DNA of 22,982 nt, from contig CAAGJS010000206.1 of the NCBI GenBank assembly GCA_900770275.1, forward strand, positions 1 to 22,982, written 5' to 3'. This document shows positions 1-8,251 of the stretch, in pieces. Position 1 is the first letter of the stretch. Every line of letters starts with the position of its first letter. The notes beneath the pieces were generated by a model. The model searched no databases and had not been told where the DNA came from. It saw only the letters and a list, made by a program, of their open reading frames with translations. Position numbers and translations under genes: made by a program. The DNA is from Erysipelotrichaceae bacterium (GTDB taxonomy: Bacteria; Bacillota_I; Bacilli_A; Erysipelotrichales; Erysipelotrichaceae).

Positions 1-51
1 AGGGACAGGAAGTGTGTTGGCATGTGTCAGTCATTGCCATTATCCTAGCAG

Positions 52-79
52 ATGACAGGAACCGGGGCACGATTACAAT
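52..79 (+). promoter_or_regulatory. Putative sigma-A-type promoter for the aldo/keto reductase gene
   Basis: A -35-like ATGACA (52-57) and a -10-like TACAAT (74-79) are separated by 16 bases; each matches the consensus at five of six positions. They lie 35 bases ahead of the ATG at 115, which has AGGAG at 107-111. This is a consensus match by eye only. Confidence 0.45.
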
Positions 80-114
80 AGAGATAGAAGCACCAGTAAC
101 ACAAACAGGAGACT

Positions 115-1098
115 ATGAAAATGAAATACACAGAACTGGGAAACACCGGCATTCAGGTGTCGCGCATCTGCGTCGGTTGTATGTCGTTCGGACATCCGTC
201 GGAAGAATTTCATCTTTGGACGCTTGAACAGCCGCAGACGCAGAAGGTTGTGGAACATGCGCTGGATCTTGGTATCAACTTCTTTGATACGGCGAACAGC
301 TATTCATTCGGTACGAGCGAAGAGTATCTGGGACAGTCGCTGCGTAATCTTGGCATTCCCAGAGATAAGGTCGTGATTGCCTCGAAGGTGTACTTCAATG
401 ATGGTCATCTTTCTTCCGAAGCGATTCACCGCGAGATCGATGGTACGTTGACGCGGCTTGGCACGGACTATGTGGATCTGTACCAGATTCACCGCTTTGA
501 TTACGATACGCCGATGGAAGAGACGATGGAGGCGCTCAATGATCTGGTGAAACAGGGAAAGGTGCGTGCCATCGGTGCTTCGGCGATGTACGGCTATCAG
601 TTTCATAATCTGCAGCTTACGGCCGAGAAACACAGATGGACAAAGTTCTCCACTCTGCAGAATCATTACAATCTGCTGTATCGGGAAGATGAGCGGGAAC
701 TGATTCCGGTTGCGAAGCAGTATGGCGTTTCTTTGATCCCGTATTCGCCACTCGCCGGCGGTCATCTGGCGCATGCCGGATGGACAACGGATTCGAAGCG
801 CAGCGAGACCGATCGTACGCTGCGAGCCAAGTATGACAAGGAAAAGGACAATGATCTTTTGATTGTCAACCGCGTCGATGAGGTGGCGAAGAAGTATGGT
901 GTGTCGATGTCTCAGATCGCCCTTGCATGGCTGTGGAAGAAAGGTGTCACTGCACCGATCGTCGGCGCAACTAAGGCGCATCACTTCGATGATGCGGTAG
1001 CTGCCCTTGACGTAGAGCTCAGTGATGCGGATGCGGCATATCTTGAGGAGCCGTATCATGCGCATGACATTGTAGGTGCGATCAAAAATCCGCAGTGA
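115..1098 (+). CDS. Aldo/keto reductase
   Basis: A 327-residue NADPH-dependent aldo/keto reductase of the (beta/alpha)8 barrel superfamily, expected to be cytosolic and to reduce aldehyde or ketone substrates. The catalytic tetrad is visible: Asp58 in FFDTANSY, Tyr63, Lys91 in ASKVYF and His126 in YQIHRFD. The late SLIPYSPLAGG segment and the C-terminal PIVGATKAHH segment (nucleotide-cofactor binding end) are also present. Length is normal for the YajO/Tas-like branch. The start is supported by AGGAG at 107-111. The gene stands alone between its own promoter-like sequence and a strong terminator, so its neighbours say nothing about substrate. The family is certain; the substrate is not. Confidence 0.93.
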   Translation: MKMKYTELGNTGIQVSRICVGCMSFGHPSEEFHLWTLEQPQTQKVVEHALDLGINFFDTANSYSFGTSEEYLGQSLRNLGIPRDKVVIASKVYFNDGHLSSEAIHREIDGTLTRLGTDYVDLYQIHRFDYDTPMEETMEALNDLVKQGKVRAIGASAMYGYQFHNLQLTAEKHRWTKFSTLQNHYNLLYREDERELIPVAKQYGVSLIPYSPLAGGHLAHAGWTTDSKRSETDRTLRAKYDKEKDNDLLIVNRVDEVAKKYGVSMSQIALAWLWKKGVTAPIVGATKAHHFDDAVAALDVELSDADAAYLEEPYHAHDIVGAIKNPQ

Positions 1099-1120
1099 GA
1101 GCAGAACTAATGACACAACC

Positions 1121-1162
1121 AAGCGGGTTGAAGTCTGATCGTTGGACTTCAACCCGCTTTTG
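1121..1162 (+). terminator. Intrinsic terminator after the aldo/keto reductase
   Basis: A perfect 15-bp inverted repeat: AAGCGGGTTGAAGTC at 1121-1135 pairs with 1145-1159 across a 9-base loop. It is followed by a short T-run and lies 22 bases after the stop codon. Confidence 0.85.
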
Positions 1163-1281
1163 ATAACAGATTAGCGAAAATTATTACAAAACGCAGAAGA
1201 TTGATCAGTTTTCTCGAAATGACTGGGTTCATTTTGGAATTGGTTATATTATCTATCTGCGAATACAGGACGCGAGTGTCT

Positions 1282-1312
1282 TAGAACATGCGCAGCGTCT
1301 GCGTATGTTCTA
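1282..1312 (+). promoter_or_regulatory. Leader hairpin upstream of the Cna-B surface protein
   Basis: A 14-bp stem with a 3-base loop: TAGAACATGCGCAG (1282-1295), loop CGT, CTGCGTATGTTCTA (1299-1312), with one G-U pair. It ends 14 bases before the GGGGGAAG ribosome binding site at 1327-1334. There is no T-run, so it is not a simple terminator. It could be a protein-binding operator or an mRNA-stability or translation-control structure. The structure is seen directly; the role is inferred. Confidence 0.5.
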
Positions 1313-1337
1313 TGTAATAAGAGGCTGGGGGAAGTTG

Positions 1338-4300
1338 ATGAACAGGCAAATGAAATTGAAGGTTAGAAAAGTTGGCGCAAGCATTCTTGCGGCAGTGATG
1401 ATCGCTTCCGGAAATGGGCTCAATGTTGTACAGGCCGCAGAGAATGGTCTGCAAAATGCATCAGCAGAAGAGAGCAGCGCACCTTCCCCTGAGGGGAGTG
1501 CGACTCCGGAAACAACGGAGGAGACGCAGTCGGAGGCGGATCCTACGGCTTCAGCAGACACTGCGGGCAATGATTCCGATGCTGAAAATACTGTAGCTGA
1601 ATCGGACGACCAGGCTGGTTCACAAGAATCAAAGGAAGGTACAGATTCCACGCAGACTGACAGTGAAGCTTCCGCGGAGCCTGCAGAGAATGAAGGCTCA
1701 AAGACCATTGACGCTGTGACGGCAAAAGGCATTCATGTTACGGCGGTTTTTGATTATGGTACGTTCCCGGATGGGGTGCAGATGGAAGCGCAGGACATCG
1801 CTGACCCAACCGTAATTCAGCAAGCCAGGGAAGCACTGGAGTCGAAGCTTGAAGAGGAAGGCGGCAGTGCAGAGATCGATGATTCCATGGATCCTGTCGC
1901 AGTTGATGTTTCCTTTTTCTGCATTGATGAAAATGGAGAAAAGGTGGAAGCGGAACCGGCAGACAGCAAAGAGGTGAAGATTGTTGTAAATACACCTGAA
2001 CGCATGACATCGTCTGATAACGCAGAAGGCAGTCAGGAAACAGATACAGACATTTCTCTTCAGGTCGTCCATCTGCCAGAGAATGGTGATGCTCAGGTTA
2101 TTGATGACGTTACCGTTGATGATAATGCTGCGGAGGCGGAGTTCTCTGTTGATTCTTTTTCGCCGCTTCTGCTTTTCCCGGTGCGGCGGAATGCGTCTGC
2201 AATTAAGCAGTTAACAAATGAAGCTCCGAAAATCACGGATAAGGAAGAAATGGAGGTTGTTTATTCAGCCGTAGGAAAATATCAGCTTAACTACTGCGGC
2301 ACTTCCAATGGTTTCTCTGAGGATGGCGCTCCTCATGGAAAAATACTTAGGACTGGTTTTTCACACTTGGCACAGCTCAAGAGTGTTGAAGATGAGCATT
2401 GCTACAATTCCAGCTGGAAGAATTCAGGCGGATCGAAACTTGAAAATGTAAGCAGTCTGAATAAGAAAAATATCGAGAAGGCTTATCTGACCATTGAATA
2501 CAACTGGGGAAATGAAAATGTGGATGGTCATTGCATTGCTCAGTATCCCGTGACATTGGTTTATGGCGGAAATGATGATAGTGGAACCGTTGAGGCTGAT
2601 TCCGTCCGTGAGTTTTCGATGACCGAGTATATTACATCGAAGTTTGATAATAATTCCTTCGGCTATGTAGATATTACGGATTACGTTAAGCAATATGGCT
2701 ATGGATGGTATTACTGCTGCAATATTCCTTTCCGTTTTAGCAGTGACGCATCCGCTGACTGGAAGATTGTCGTTGTTGAGAAAAATGAGAACCTTCATGA
2801 TCGGCTGGTGAAGCTTGAGTTTGGAAAACGTGTAAACACAACCAATTCATGGTCAACGATCAAAGTTTCCGGCGATGGTGTCCGTACGCTGCAGGACACA
2901 TCAAAGCCGGTGACCGGACAGTTCCTGTACAACATCTCAAACAGTGATGTGTACGACTGCGGCCATGTACAGATCTCTGATGATGGAACTGCAGAACATT
3001 TCAAGGATGTCATCGCAGCGAATGGAAATCGCACAGCAAAATCTCCGCTGAACATGTTGAAAACAAGAAACACGGTACCGATTGCGATGGAAGTCAATTA
3101 TGAACATCCGGAGACACACGATGACCGTCAGCTGGTTGGCAGTGACGTTGAACTTCTGGACATTGATGGCAATACAGATATCCACAATATTACATTGGCA
3201 CATGATGCGGATGAGGTAGCGCTGCGGTTCAACCCGGAACCGGCCTGGCTCGTTACGAATATGCTGGGAATTGCAGTTGACGTTGATATCTCCAATGGCG
3301 AAGTTTCCATCAGTAATGCAAAGAGAAGCGGTGGAAAGGATATTACTGTTACCGGCACGGCAGAGAACCTTAAGTCTTCGGATGAAGGTACATCCATCCG
3401 CAATGGCAAGGTTGTAGTTACAGTAAACCCGAACTATGTCATTGGTGCGATCACAGCGAAGTTCAACGGGACTGCACTGGATGATTCGAAATGGACTGTT
3501 TCCGGCAATCAGGTCACCTTTACGTTTGGCCCGGAAGGGAAAACGGTCCCTGGTGACATGTTAACCTACTCTATCGAGACGACTGCAGTTTCTGAGGGGA
3601 GTATCTCTTCCGGCACGGTCACTAATACAGTAAAACTGACTGGCGATTCATATAACCATGAGACCAAAGCCAAGGAAATCAACCTCAGTAAGAAGGCTGA
3701 AACAAAGTTCTCGTTATCCGTAGATCCCAATGGTGGAACCTATGCAAATAGCACCGGAACATCGACGATTTCAACGACACTGGATCCGCTTGTAACAGCA
3801 TCTCTGGGTACTCCGAAACGGACTGGATATACCTTCAAAGGATGGAAGATCAAATCTGGTGGACACCTTGCATCGATCAATGGCAATACTTTTACGATGG
3901 GTCTTCAGGATACTGTCCTGCAGGCAGAATGGGAGATAAAGAAGTATACCGTTACCGTTAGCGCAGATTTCAAAGGCATCAAGAAGGATCTGATTCCTGA
4001 AGGATTTAAGATCAGCGTAAGTTCTTCAGATCCGGCACAGCCGTTCCTGCTGGAACCATCCGAAAGTGGAAAGGAGTATTCCTGGACGATCAAGGATGTT
4101 CCCTATCATACGAATCTGCAGTTTACGGAATCGAATTATGATGTGACTGATTATTCGGTTGAAAAAGAGGTATCAGTCAACGGTGGACAGGCGGTATCAG
4201 GAATTTCTGCCAGCCTTACGGTAGAAGACAATGGCGCTAACAGTGTTGCCTTTACTAACACCTATTCAACTTTCTTCACCGTAACAAAAGAATGGGATGA

Positions 4301-5525
4301 TGAAGGCTGGAGTGATGTGACCCGTCCGGACTCTGTGACAGTTCAGCTGTATAAGACAGTAAATGGAAGTAATGAAGCTGTCGGTGAAGCAGTAACACTG
4401 AGCGACGGAAACGGCTGGAAACACAAATGGTCGCAGCTGAAAGATATCGATGAGTCAGGGAATGATATTACCTATTCCGTTCAGGAAACGCCGGTAAAGG
4501 GGTATGCAACGGAATACATTAGGAACGATAAAAGGCGTGTGACTGTTAAGAACAGGCTGTATCTCCAGCAGATCGGGGTTCTGAAGACCTGGGATGATCA
4601 GAAGAATAAGTACAGCATCCGGCCTGAGAATGTAACTGTTCATCTGTATCGGGATGGAAATTCAACAGAGATAGGCAATGGTGCAGTGCTTTCGGAAGAT
4701 AACCACTGGTACAGCACTTTCAGTGTTCCGATTGTTGATAAGGATGGCAATCATATTTCCTACAGGGTCACTGAGGATCCGGTGAGTGGCTATGATACAT
4801 CTATTGCTTGGGACGAGAATCGAACAACCGCGAAAGTAACGAACTCACTACAGACCGAGGACATTACTGTTACCAAGACCTGGATTGATCAGGATGACAG
4901 TTATAAAAACCGGCCGGAATCAATCAAGATTCATCTGATCCAGAAAGATAACTCCGGTGCAGAGAAGAAAGTAGCTGATGCGGATCTTACTGCATCGACT
5001 GTTTCGGATAACACCCCGAATGAGTGGACATATAAGTTCACTGGGCTTCCTGTATATGATGCTAATGGCAAAGCATACAGCTATTCCGTCACAGAAGATG
5101 CGGTACCTGGATATGACAGCAGTATCAAGGAGTATTCGGTTACCAATGTTTTTAAGACGAGAGACATCACAGTTACCAAGGTCTGGAATGACGCAAATAA
5201 CAAGGATGGTATCCGGCCAGCCAGTATTACAGTGCAGCTGTTTCGCAATGGCGAAAGCTTCAAGGATCCGGTAACCATTACATCTGATCAGGAATGGACC
5301 TATACCTTCAAGGATGTTCCTGTAGAAGATGCGGATGGCAAGGCATATGAATACTCAGTCAAGGAAAATGAAGTGTCTGGCTATACCGCATCCGTTAACG
5401 GGACAACAATTACCAACACCCATATTCCACACTCTGACAATAAACCGGAAAAGAAGAGTACAGTGAGTGCCGCGCCTGTCAGGTTTGTGCCTTCGACAGC
5501 AGCGGAAGGTCCGGATCAGAACTGA
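1338..5525 (+). CDS. Large secreted Cna-B / InlB-repeat surface protein without a recognisable anchor
   Basis: A 1395-residue exported protein when started at 1338, chosen because GGGGGAAG lies at 1327-1334. The frame is open from an upstream ATG at 1305 that has no such site. A signal peptide covers about residues 1-34 (basic start, hydrophobic core, VVQAA). An acidic Ser/Glu/Thr-rich stretch follows (about 40-120), then an unrecognised region (about 130-790) containing seven cysteines (195, 320, 355, 399, 460, 461, 541), which is unusual for a Gram-positive surface protein. Next come an InlB/Flg_new repeat (about 790-865, GYTFKGW), a linker domain, and four Cna-B domains (about 980-1362). 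The Cna-B domains show TVTK-x-W lysines and E-containing SVTED/SVKEN strands, the residues that form isopeptide bonds. The C-terminus VRFVPSTAAEGPDQN has a VPSTA sequence but no hydrophobic segment or basic tail. Probable adhesin or surface-layer component; ligand unknown. Confidence 0.9.
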   Translation: MNRQMKLKVRKVGASILAAVMIASGNGLNVVQAAENGLQNASAEESSAPSPEGSATPETTEETQSEADPTASADTAGNDSDAENTVAESDDQAGSQESKEGTDSTQTDSEASAEPAENEGSKTIDAVTAKGIHVTAVFDYGTFPDGVQMEAQDIADPTVIQQAREALESKLEEEGGSAEIDDSMDPVAVDVSFFCIDENGEKVEAEPADSKEVKIVVNTPERMTSSDNAEGSQETDTDISLQVVHLPENGDAQVIDDVTVDDNAAEAEFSVDSFSPLLLFPVRRNASAIKQLTNEAPKITDKEEMEVVYSAVGKYQLNYCGTSNGFSEDGAPHGKILRTGFSHLAQLKSVEDEHCYNSSWKNSGGSKLENVSSLNKKNIEKAYLTIEYNWGNENVDGHCIAQYPVTLVYGGNDDSGTVEADSVREFSMTEYITSKFDNNSFGYVDITDYVKQYGYGWYYCCNIPFRFSSDASADWKIVVVEKNENLHDRLVKLEFGKRVNTTNSWSTIKVSGDGVRTLQDTSKPVTGQFLYNISNSDVYDCGHVQISDDGTAEHFKDVIAANGNRTAKSPLNMLKTRNTVPIAMEVNYEHPETHDDRQLVGSDVELLDIDGNTDIHNITLAHDADEVALRFNPEPAWLVTNMLGIAVDVDISNGEVSISNAKRSGGKDITVTGTAENLKSSDEGTSIRNGKVVVTVNPNYVIGAITAKFNGTALDDSKWTVSGNQVTFTFGPEGKTVPGDMLTYSIETTAVSEGSISSGTVTNTVKLTGDSYNHETKAKEINLSKKAETKFSLSVDPNGGTYANSTGTSTISTTLDPLVTASLGTPKRTGYTFKGWKIKSGGHLASINGNTFTMGLQDTVLQAEWEIKKYTVTVSADFKGIKKDLIPEGFKISVSSSDPAQPFLLEPSESGKEYSWTIKDVPYHTNLQFTESNYDVTDYSVEKEVSVNGGQAVSGISASLTVEDNGANSVAFTNTYSTFFTVTKEWDDEGWSDVTRPDSVTVQLYKTVNGSNEAVGEAVTLSDGNGWKHKWSQLKDIDESGNDITYSVQETPVKGYATEYIRNDKRRVTVKNRLYLQQIGVLKTWDDQKNKYSIRPENVTVHLYRDGNSTEIGNGAVLSEDNHWYSTFSVPIVDKDGNHISYRVTEDPVSGYDTSIAWDENRTTAKVTNSLQTEDITVTKTWIDQDDSYKNRPESIKIHLIQKDNSGAEKKVADADLTASTVSDNTPNEWTYKFTGLPVYDANGKAYSYSVTEDAVPGYDSSIKEYSVTNVFKTRDITVTKVWNDANNKDGIRPASITVQLFRNGESFKDPVTITSDQEWTYTFKDVPVEDADGKAYEYSVKENEVSGYTASVNGTTITNTHIPHSDNKPEKKSTVSAAPVRFVPSTAAEGPDQN

Positions 5526-5537
5526 TCGAAGGAATGC

Positions 5538-5575
5538 TGATCGGAAATAGTGCGGCTTGCCGCAGGATTATCGAT
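5538..5575. repeat. TGCGGC palindrome, copy A
   Basis: Core TGCGGC-TT-GCCGCA at 5551-5564. It is flanked by GATCGGAAA on the left and by GGATTATCGAT on the right; the latter is the reverse complement of the GATAATCGG-type flank seen at copy C. The whole element therefore reads as an extended imperfect palindrome. It is the first of three copies between the surface protein gene and the AAA ATPase gene. Confidence 0.75.
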
Positions 5576-5614
5576 TGGATAAATGTACCAGATCATACCT
5601 GTATACAGATTCAG

Positions 5615-5646
5615 CTTGAGGTCGCAGATTGCAACCTCAGGTTTTT
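5615..5646 (+). terminator. Probable terminator of the Cna-B protein gene
   Basis: An imperfect hairpin (5615-5641; outer arms CTTGAGGT and ACCTCAGG, inner GCA/TGC) is followed by TTTTT. It lies about 90 bases after the stop codon, beyond palindrome copy A. Confidence 0.6.
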
Positions 5647-5764
5647 GATTGCTGGTTTGTCTTCAGGTTTTTGCGTCATTTCATTCGTTGATTTTGTTCA
5701 GCTTGTCTTCAAAGCCTGCGGATGTGTTGGGCAAGACAGTTGAAGCCTGTGCTCATACGCATAG

Positions 5765-5793
5765 ATAATTGGGAAAAATGCGGCATGCCGCAA
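5765..5793. repeat. TGCGGC palindrome, copy B
   Basis: Core TGCGGC-AT-GCCGCA at 5779-5792, preceded by GATAATTGGGAAAAA, which matches the flank of copy C. The ATG inside the A-run (5778-5780) is not used as a start here. Confidence 0.75.
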
Positions 5794-5846
5794 TAAATAC
5801 GACTATCTATATTGAACTTACCGACGAATCATCTAAAATGATGACA

Positions 5847-5878
5847 GATAATCGGAAAAATTGCGGCAAGCCGCAATT
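5847..5878. repeat. TGCGGC palindrome, copy C, next to the ATPase ribosome binding site
   Basis: A perfect 9-bp-arm palindrome AATTGCGGCAAGCCGCAATT at 5859-5878, preceded by GATAATCGGAAAAA. It ends two bases before the GGGGAG ribosome binding site at 5881-5886. Binding of a protein, or folding of the RNA, would directly affect translation or transcription of the ATPase gene. An operator role is inferred. Confidence 0.75.
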
Positions 5879-5891
5879 CGGGGGAGTATCA

Positions 5892-7193
5892 ATGCTGAAA
5901 AGAGAACAGTATCTTAATCAGTTGATTTCTAAAAGGGATAACAGACGTGTCAAGGTGATCACCGGGCTCAGGCGTGCTGGCAAGTCTGTACTTTTATTTG
6001 ATATCTATCGGAATTATCTGATTGAAAATGGGGTCAGTGAGGATCATATCCTTGGTCTTGCGCTGGATGTGTTGGAGAATGCGAAATACCGCAACCCGTT
6101 TGAGCTGGACCGGTATTTCCGGGAACGGATGACAGATCATTCAGGCAGGTATTACATTTTCATCGATGAAATTCAGTTCGTGGCTGAGATACCGAATCCA
6201 TATGTTCCGGATTCGAATGAAAAAATCACTTTTGTGGATGTGGTACTTGGGCTGGCCAGAATATCGAATGCGGATGTTTACGTTACGGGCAGTAATTCGA
6301 AAATGCTTTCCAAGGACATACTCACGCAATTCAGAGACCGTGCAGATGAAATCAAGGTATTCCCGCTGTCCTACGCAGAGTTCTATGAAGCCTACCAGGG
6401 TGATAAACGCGGCGCATGGCAGGAATACTATACCTATGGCGGAATGCCATATACTCTCTCGCTGTCATCGCATGAAGAGAAAAGCCGCTATCTCCATGAT
6501 CTGTGTGAGCAGACCTATATCAAGGATGTTCTTGACAGGCATGACATTCGGAAGGATTCGGAAGTTCTTGGCACTCTTCTGGATATTACAGCTTCCGATA
6601 TCGGAGCTCTGACAAATCCTTTGAAGATCTCCAGAACCTTCTATTCAGAAGAACATATTTCCGTTACACCTGACACCATTGCACAGTATCTCGAATACTT
6701 TACGGATTCTTTTCTGCTGGAAGGAGCGGAGAAATATGATGTTAAGGGTAGAAAGCTCATTGATTCTCCAGTGAAATATTATTTCGCTGATGTTGGTCTG
6801 AGGAATGCACGCCTCAATTTCAGACAGATTGAGGAAACGCACCTCATGGAAAATATCATTTTTAACGATCTGATCCGCAGGGGGTTTGATGTCGATGTCG
6901 GAGAAGTGGAATATAACACCCGGAATTCTAAGGGGACAAAAATCCGTAAGCAGCTGGAAGTCGATTTCGTCGTAAACCGCGGAGATGAACGGTATTACAT
7001 TCAGTCCGCATTGAATATTTCTGATCCTCAGAAAAGAGAACAGGAAATTGCTTCATTACTGCGCATCCCTGATTCGTTCCGCAAGATTGTTGTTGTGAAG
7101 GATTATGTGGAACCGTGGTTTGATGACCATGGGATTGAATACATCGGCGTTGAACAGTTCCTTCTGAACGATCATCTTCACTATCTGCCCTGA
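5892..7193 (+). CDS. AAA+ ATPase of the AAA_14/DUF4143 family
   Basis: A 433-residue protein with an N-terminal AAA_14 domain. The Walker A motif GLRRAGKS is at residues 25-32, the Walker B motif YYIFIDEIQ has Asp92/Glu93, and the sensor-like strand VYVTGSNSKML is near 129-139. The C-terminal DUF4143 part resembles a PD-(D/E)XK nuclease fold: a Glu in LMENIIFNDL, an Asp in LEVDFVV, and YYIQSAL where a catalytic Gln/Lys would fall. The start at 5892 is preferred because GGGGAG lies at 5881-5886. The frame is open upstream to 5769, but that would read through the palindromes. Family members are often multicopy; their cellular role is poorly defined and no partner gene is present here. It stands alone between palindrome copies and a strong terminator. 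Confidence 0.92.
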   Translation: MLKREQYLNQLISKRDNRRVKVITGLRRAGKSVLLFDIYRNYLIENGVSEDHILGLALDVLENAKYRNPFELDRYFRERMTDHSGRYYIFIDEIQFVAEIPNPYVPDSNEKITFVDVVLGLARISNADVYVTGSNSKMLSKDILTQFRDRADEIKVFPLSYAEFYEAYQGDKRGAWQEYYTYGGMPYTLSLSSHEEKSRYLHDLCEQTYIKDVLDRHDIRKDSEVLGTLLDITASDIGALTNPLKISRTFYSEEHISVTPDTIAQYLEYFTDSFLLEGAEKYDVKGRKLIDSPVKYYFADVGLRNARLNFRQIEETHLMENIIFNDLIRRGFDVDVGEVEYNTRNSKGTKIRKQLEVDFVVNRGDERYYIQSALNISDPQKREQEIASLLRIPDSFRKIVVVKDYVEPWFDDHGIEYIGVEQFLLNDHLHYLP

Positions 7194-7197
7194 TATG

Positions 7198-7240
7198 AAA
7201 GCAGGACTATGACAGCGAATTTGTCATAGTCCTGCTTTGG
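7198..7240. terminator. Bidirectional terminator between convergent genes
   Basis: A perfect 17-bp inverted repeat, AAAGCAGGACTATGACA (7198-7214) and its complement (7222-7238), with a 7-base loop and A/T-rich ends on both sides. It serves the ATPase gene on the plus strand and the P-loop gene on the minus strand. Confidence 0.88.
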
Positions 7241-7263
7241 TTATTGGTTGATTGTTCCGGCTA

Positions 7264-8241
7264 TTACTTCTTCAGCTTCGCCCACATCGTATCCGTAGCC
7301 TGACGGATGCCTTTGGTGACGGCGTTGACTTCCTCTTCGGTCCACGTCGCCTTGTCACGGCGCAGGAAGGATGTCGCATCGACACGGTTATCGAAGACAC
7401 CGACTGGCAGGTGATAGGTTCTGCCATGGGCATGGACGGTGACGGTATCCTTTATTTCTGAGTGCTCGATCAGCCATAACATGTCGTCGCAGCCATAGTC
7501 GCCAAGCATCACATCAAGCGGAACGCCATGGAACAGGTTGCTCGACTGATCCGTGTTTCCTTCGGAACGTGCGAAGTTCTTGGCACGGCTCTGTTCCGGT
7601 GTCACAAGGATATAAAGAATGACCGCATTCTCCAGAAGATCATTGGAAAGATAGGGCAGAGAGAACTGGTAGCCCATCGTTCCGGTTAATGGAAGGGTGC
7701 TTCCATCCTTTCCGCCTCTGGAGCATTCGATGATCAGCGTCTTATTGTCGAAGCTGTCAGGATACTGTGCCTCGAGATCCGTGATGATCTTCTTTGCCGG
7801 CTCTTCGAGCTTCGCTGCGATCCTGTTACGGACATCATTGGTGAGATTGGCAAGCCTTGAATCAAGGCCGGCACCCATCGCTGCTCTGTCCATGCGATCA
7901 AACAGATACAGAGCGTAGCTGTCCGGATGAACAGTGACGCGGTTATGAAGGTTGTGATAATCCTCATCGAGCAGGTTGATGAACGTTGCCCAGTCGCGGC
8001 CATCGATCAATGGCTTATCGTTGCTTGGATAGAAGATGCGCGGCTGCTGGATCGATTCGAGAGCCGTATCAATTTCACGCATGAAGTTGACATAGGGATA
8101 ATCATCCAGCTGCAGGTTTGCGCCGATATGAAACTCCTCTTCGAGACGCTTCGGTTCAACGTTGGCCAGGAAGTTGCGGACCTCTGACTTTCCGCTTGCC
8201 GGCAGCGCCTGCAGAAGAATGGTCTGAAATACATTGGACAT
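7264..8241 (-). CDS. Uncharacterised P-loop NTPase-like protein
   Basis: A 325-residue soluble protein with a Walker A-like ALPASGKS at residues 12-19, where Ala replaces the usual first Gly. A hydrophobic strand ending in acid (TLIIECSRGG, about 168-177) could act as Walker B. A PEQSRAKNFARS segment near 215-226 resembles the basic lid of small-molecule kinases. I do not recognise a named family. Its start lies 10 bases after the stop of the nucleotidase gene. That stop TGA overlaps the ribosome binding site (AATGAGG), so the two are co-transcribed and probably translationally coupled. The pairing suggests a nucleotide- or phosphate-related job, perhaps a kinase or nucleotide-binding partner. 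That is inference. Confidence 0.85.
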   Translation of the reverse strand: MSNVFQTILLQALPASGKSEVRNFLANVEPKRLEEEFHIGANLQLDDYPYVNFMREIDTALESIQQPRIFYPSNDKPLIDGRDWATFINLLDEDYHNLHNRVTVHPDSYALYLFDRMDRAAMGAGLDSRLANLTNDVRNRIAAKLEEPAKKIITDLEAQYPDSFDNKTLIIECSRGGKDGSTLPLTGTMGYQFSLPYLSNDLLENAVILYILVTPEQSRAKNFARSEGNTDQSSNLFHGVPLDVMLGDYGCDDMLWLIEHSEIKDTVTVHAHGRTYHLPVGVFDNRVDATSFLRRDKATWTEEEVNAVTKGIRQATDTMWAKLKK

Positions 8242-8251
8242 GTTTGTTACC

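Noticed and set aside
304..1152. A 282-codon minus-strand frame over the aldo/keto reductase gene
   Set aside because: It runs through the terminator hairpin and opposes a gene with a full catalytic tetrad.
5534..5743. A 69-codon frame in the gap before the ATPase gene
   Set aside because: It crosses palindrome A and the terminator hairpin, has no good ribosome binding site and no recognisable product.
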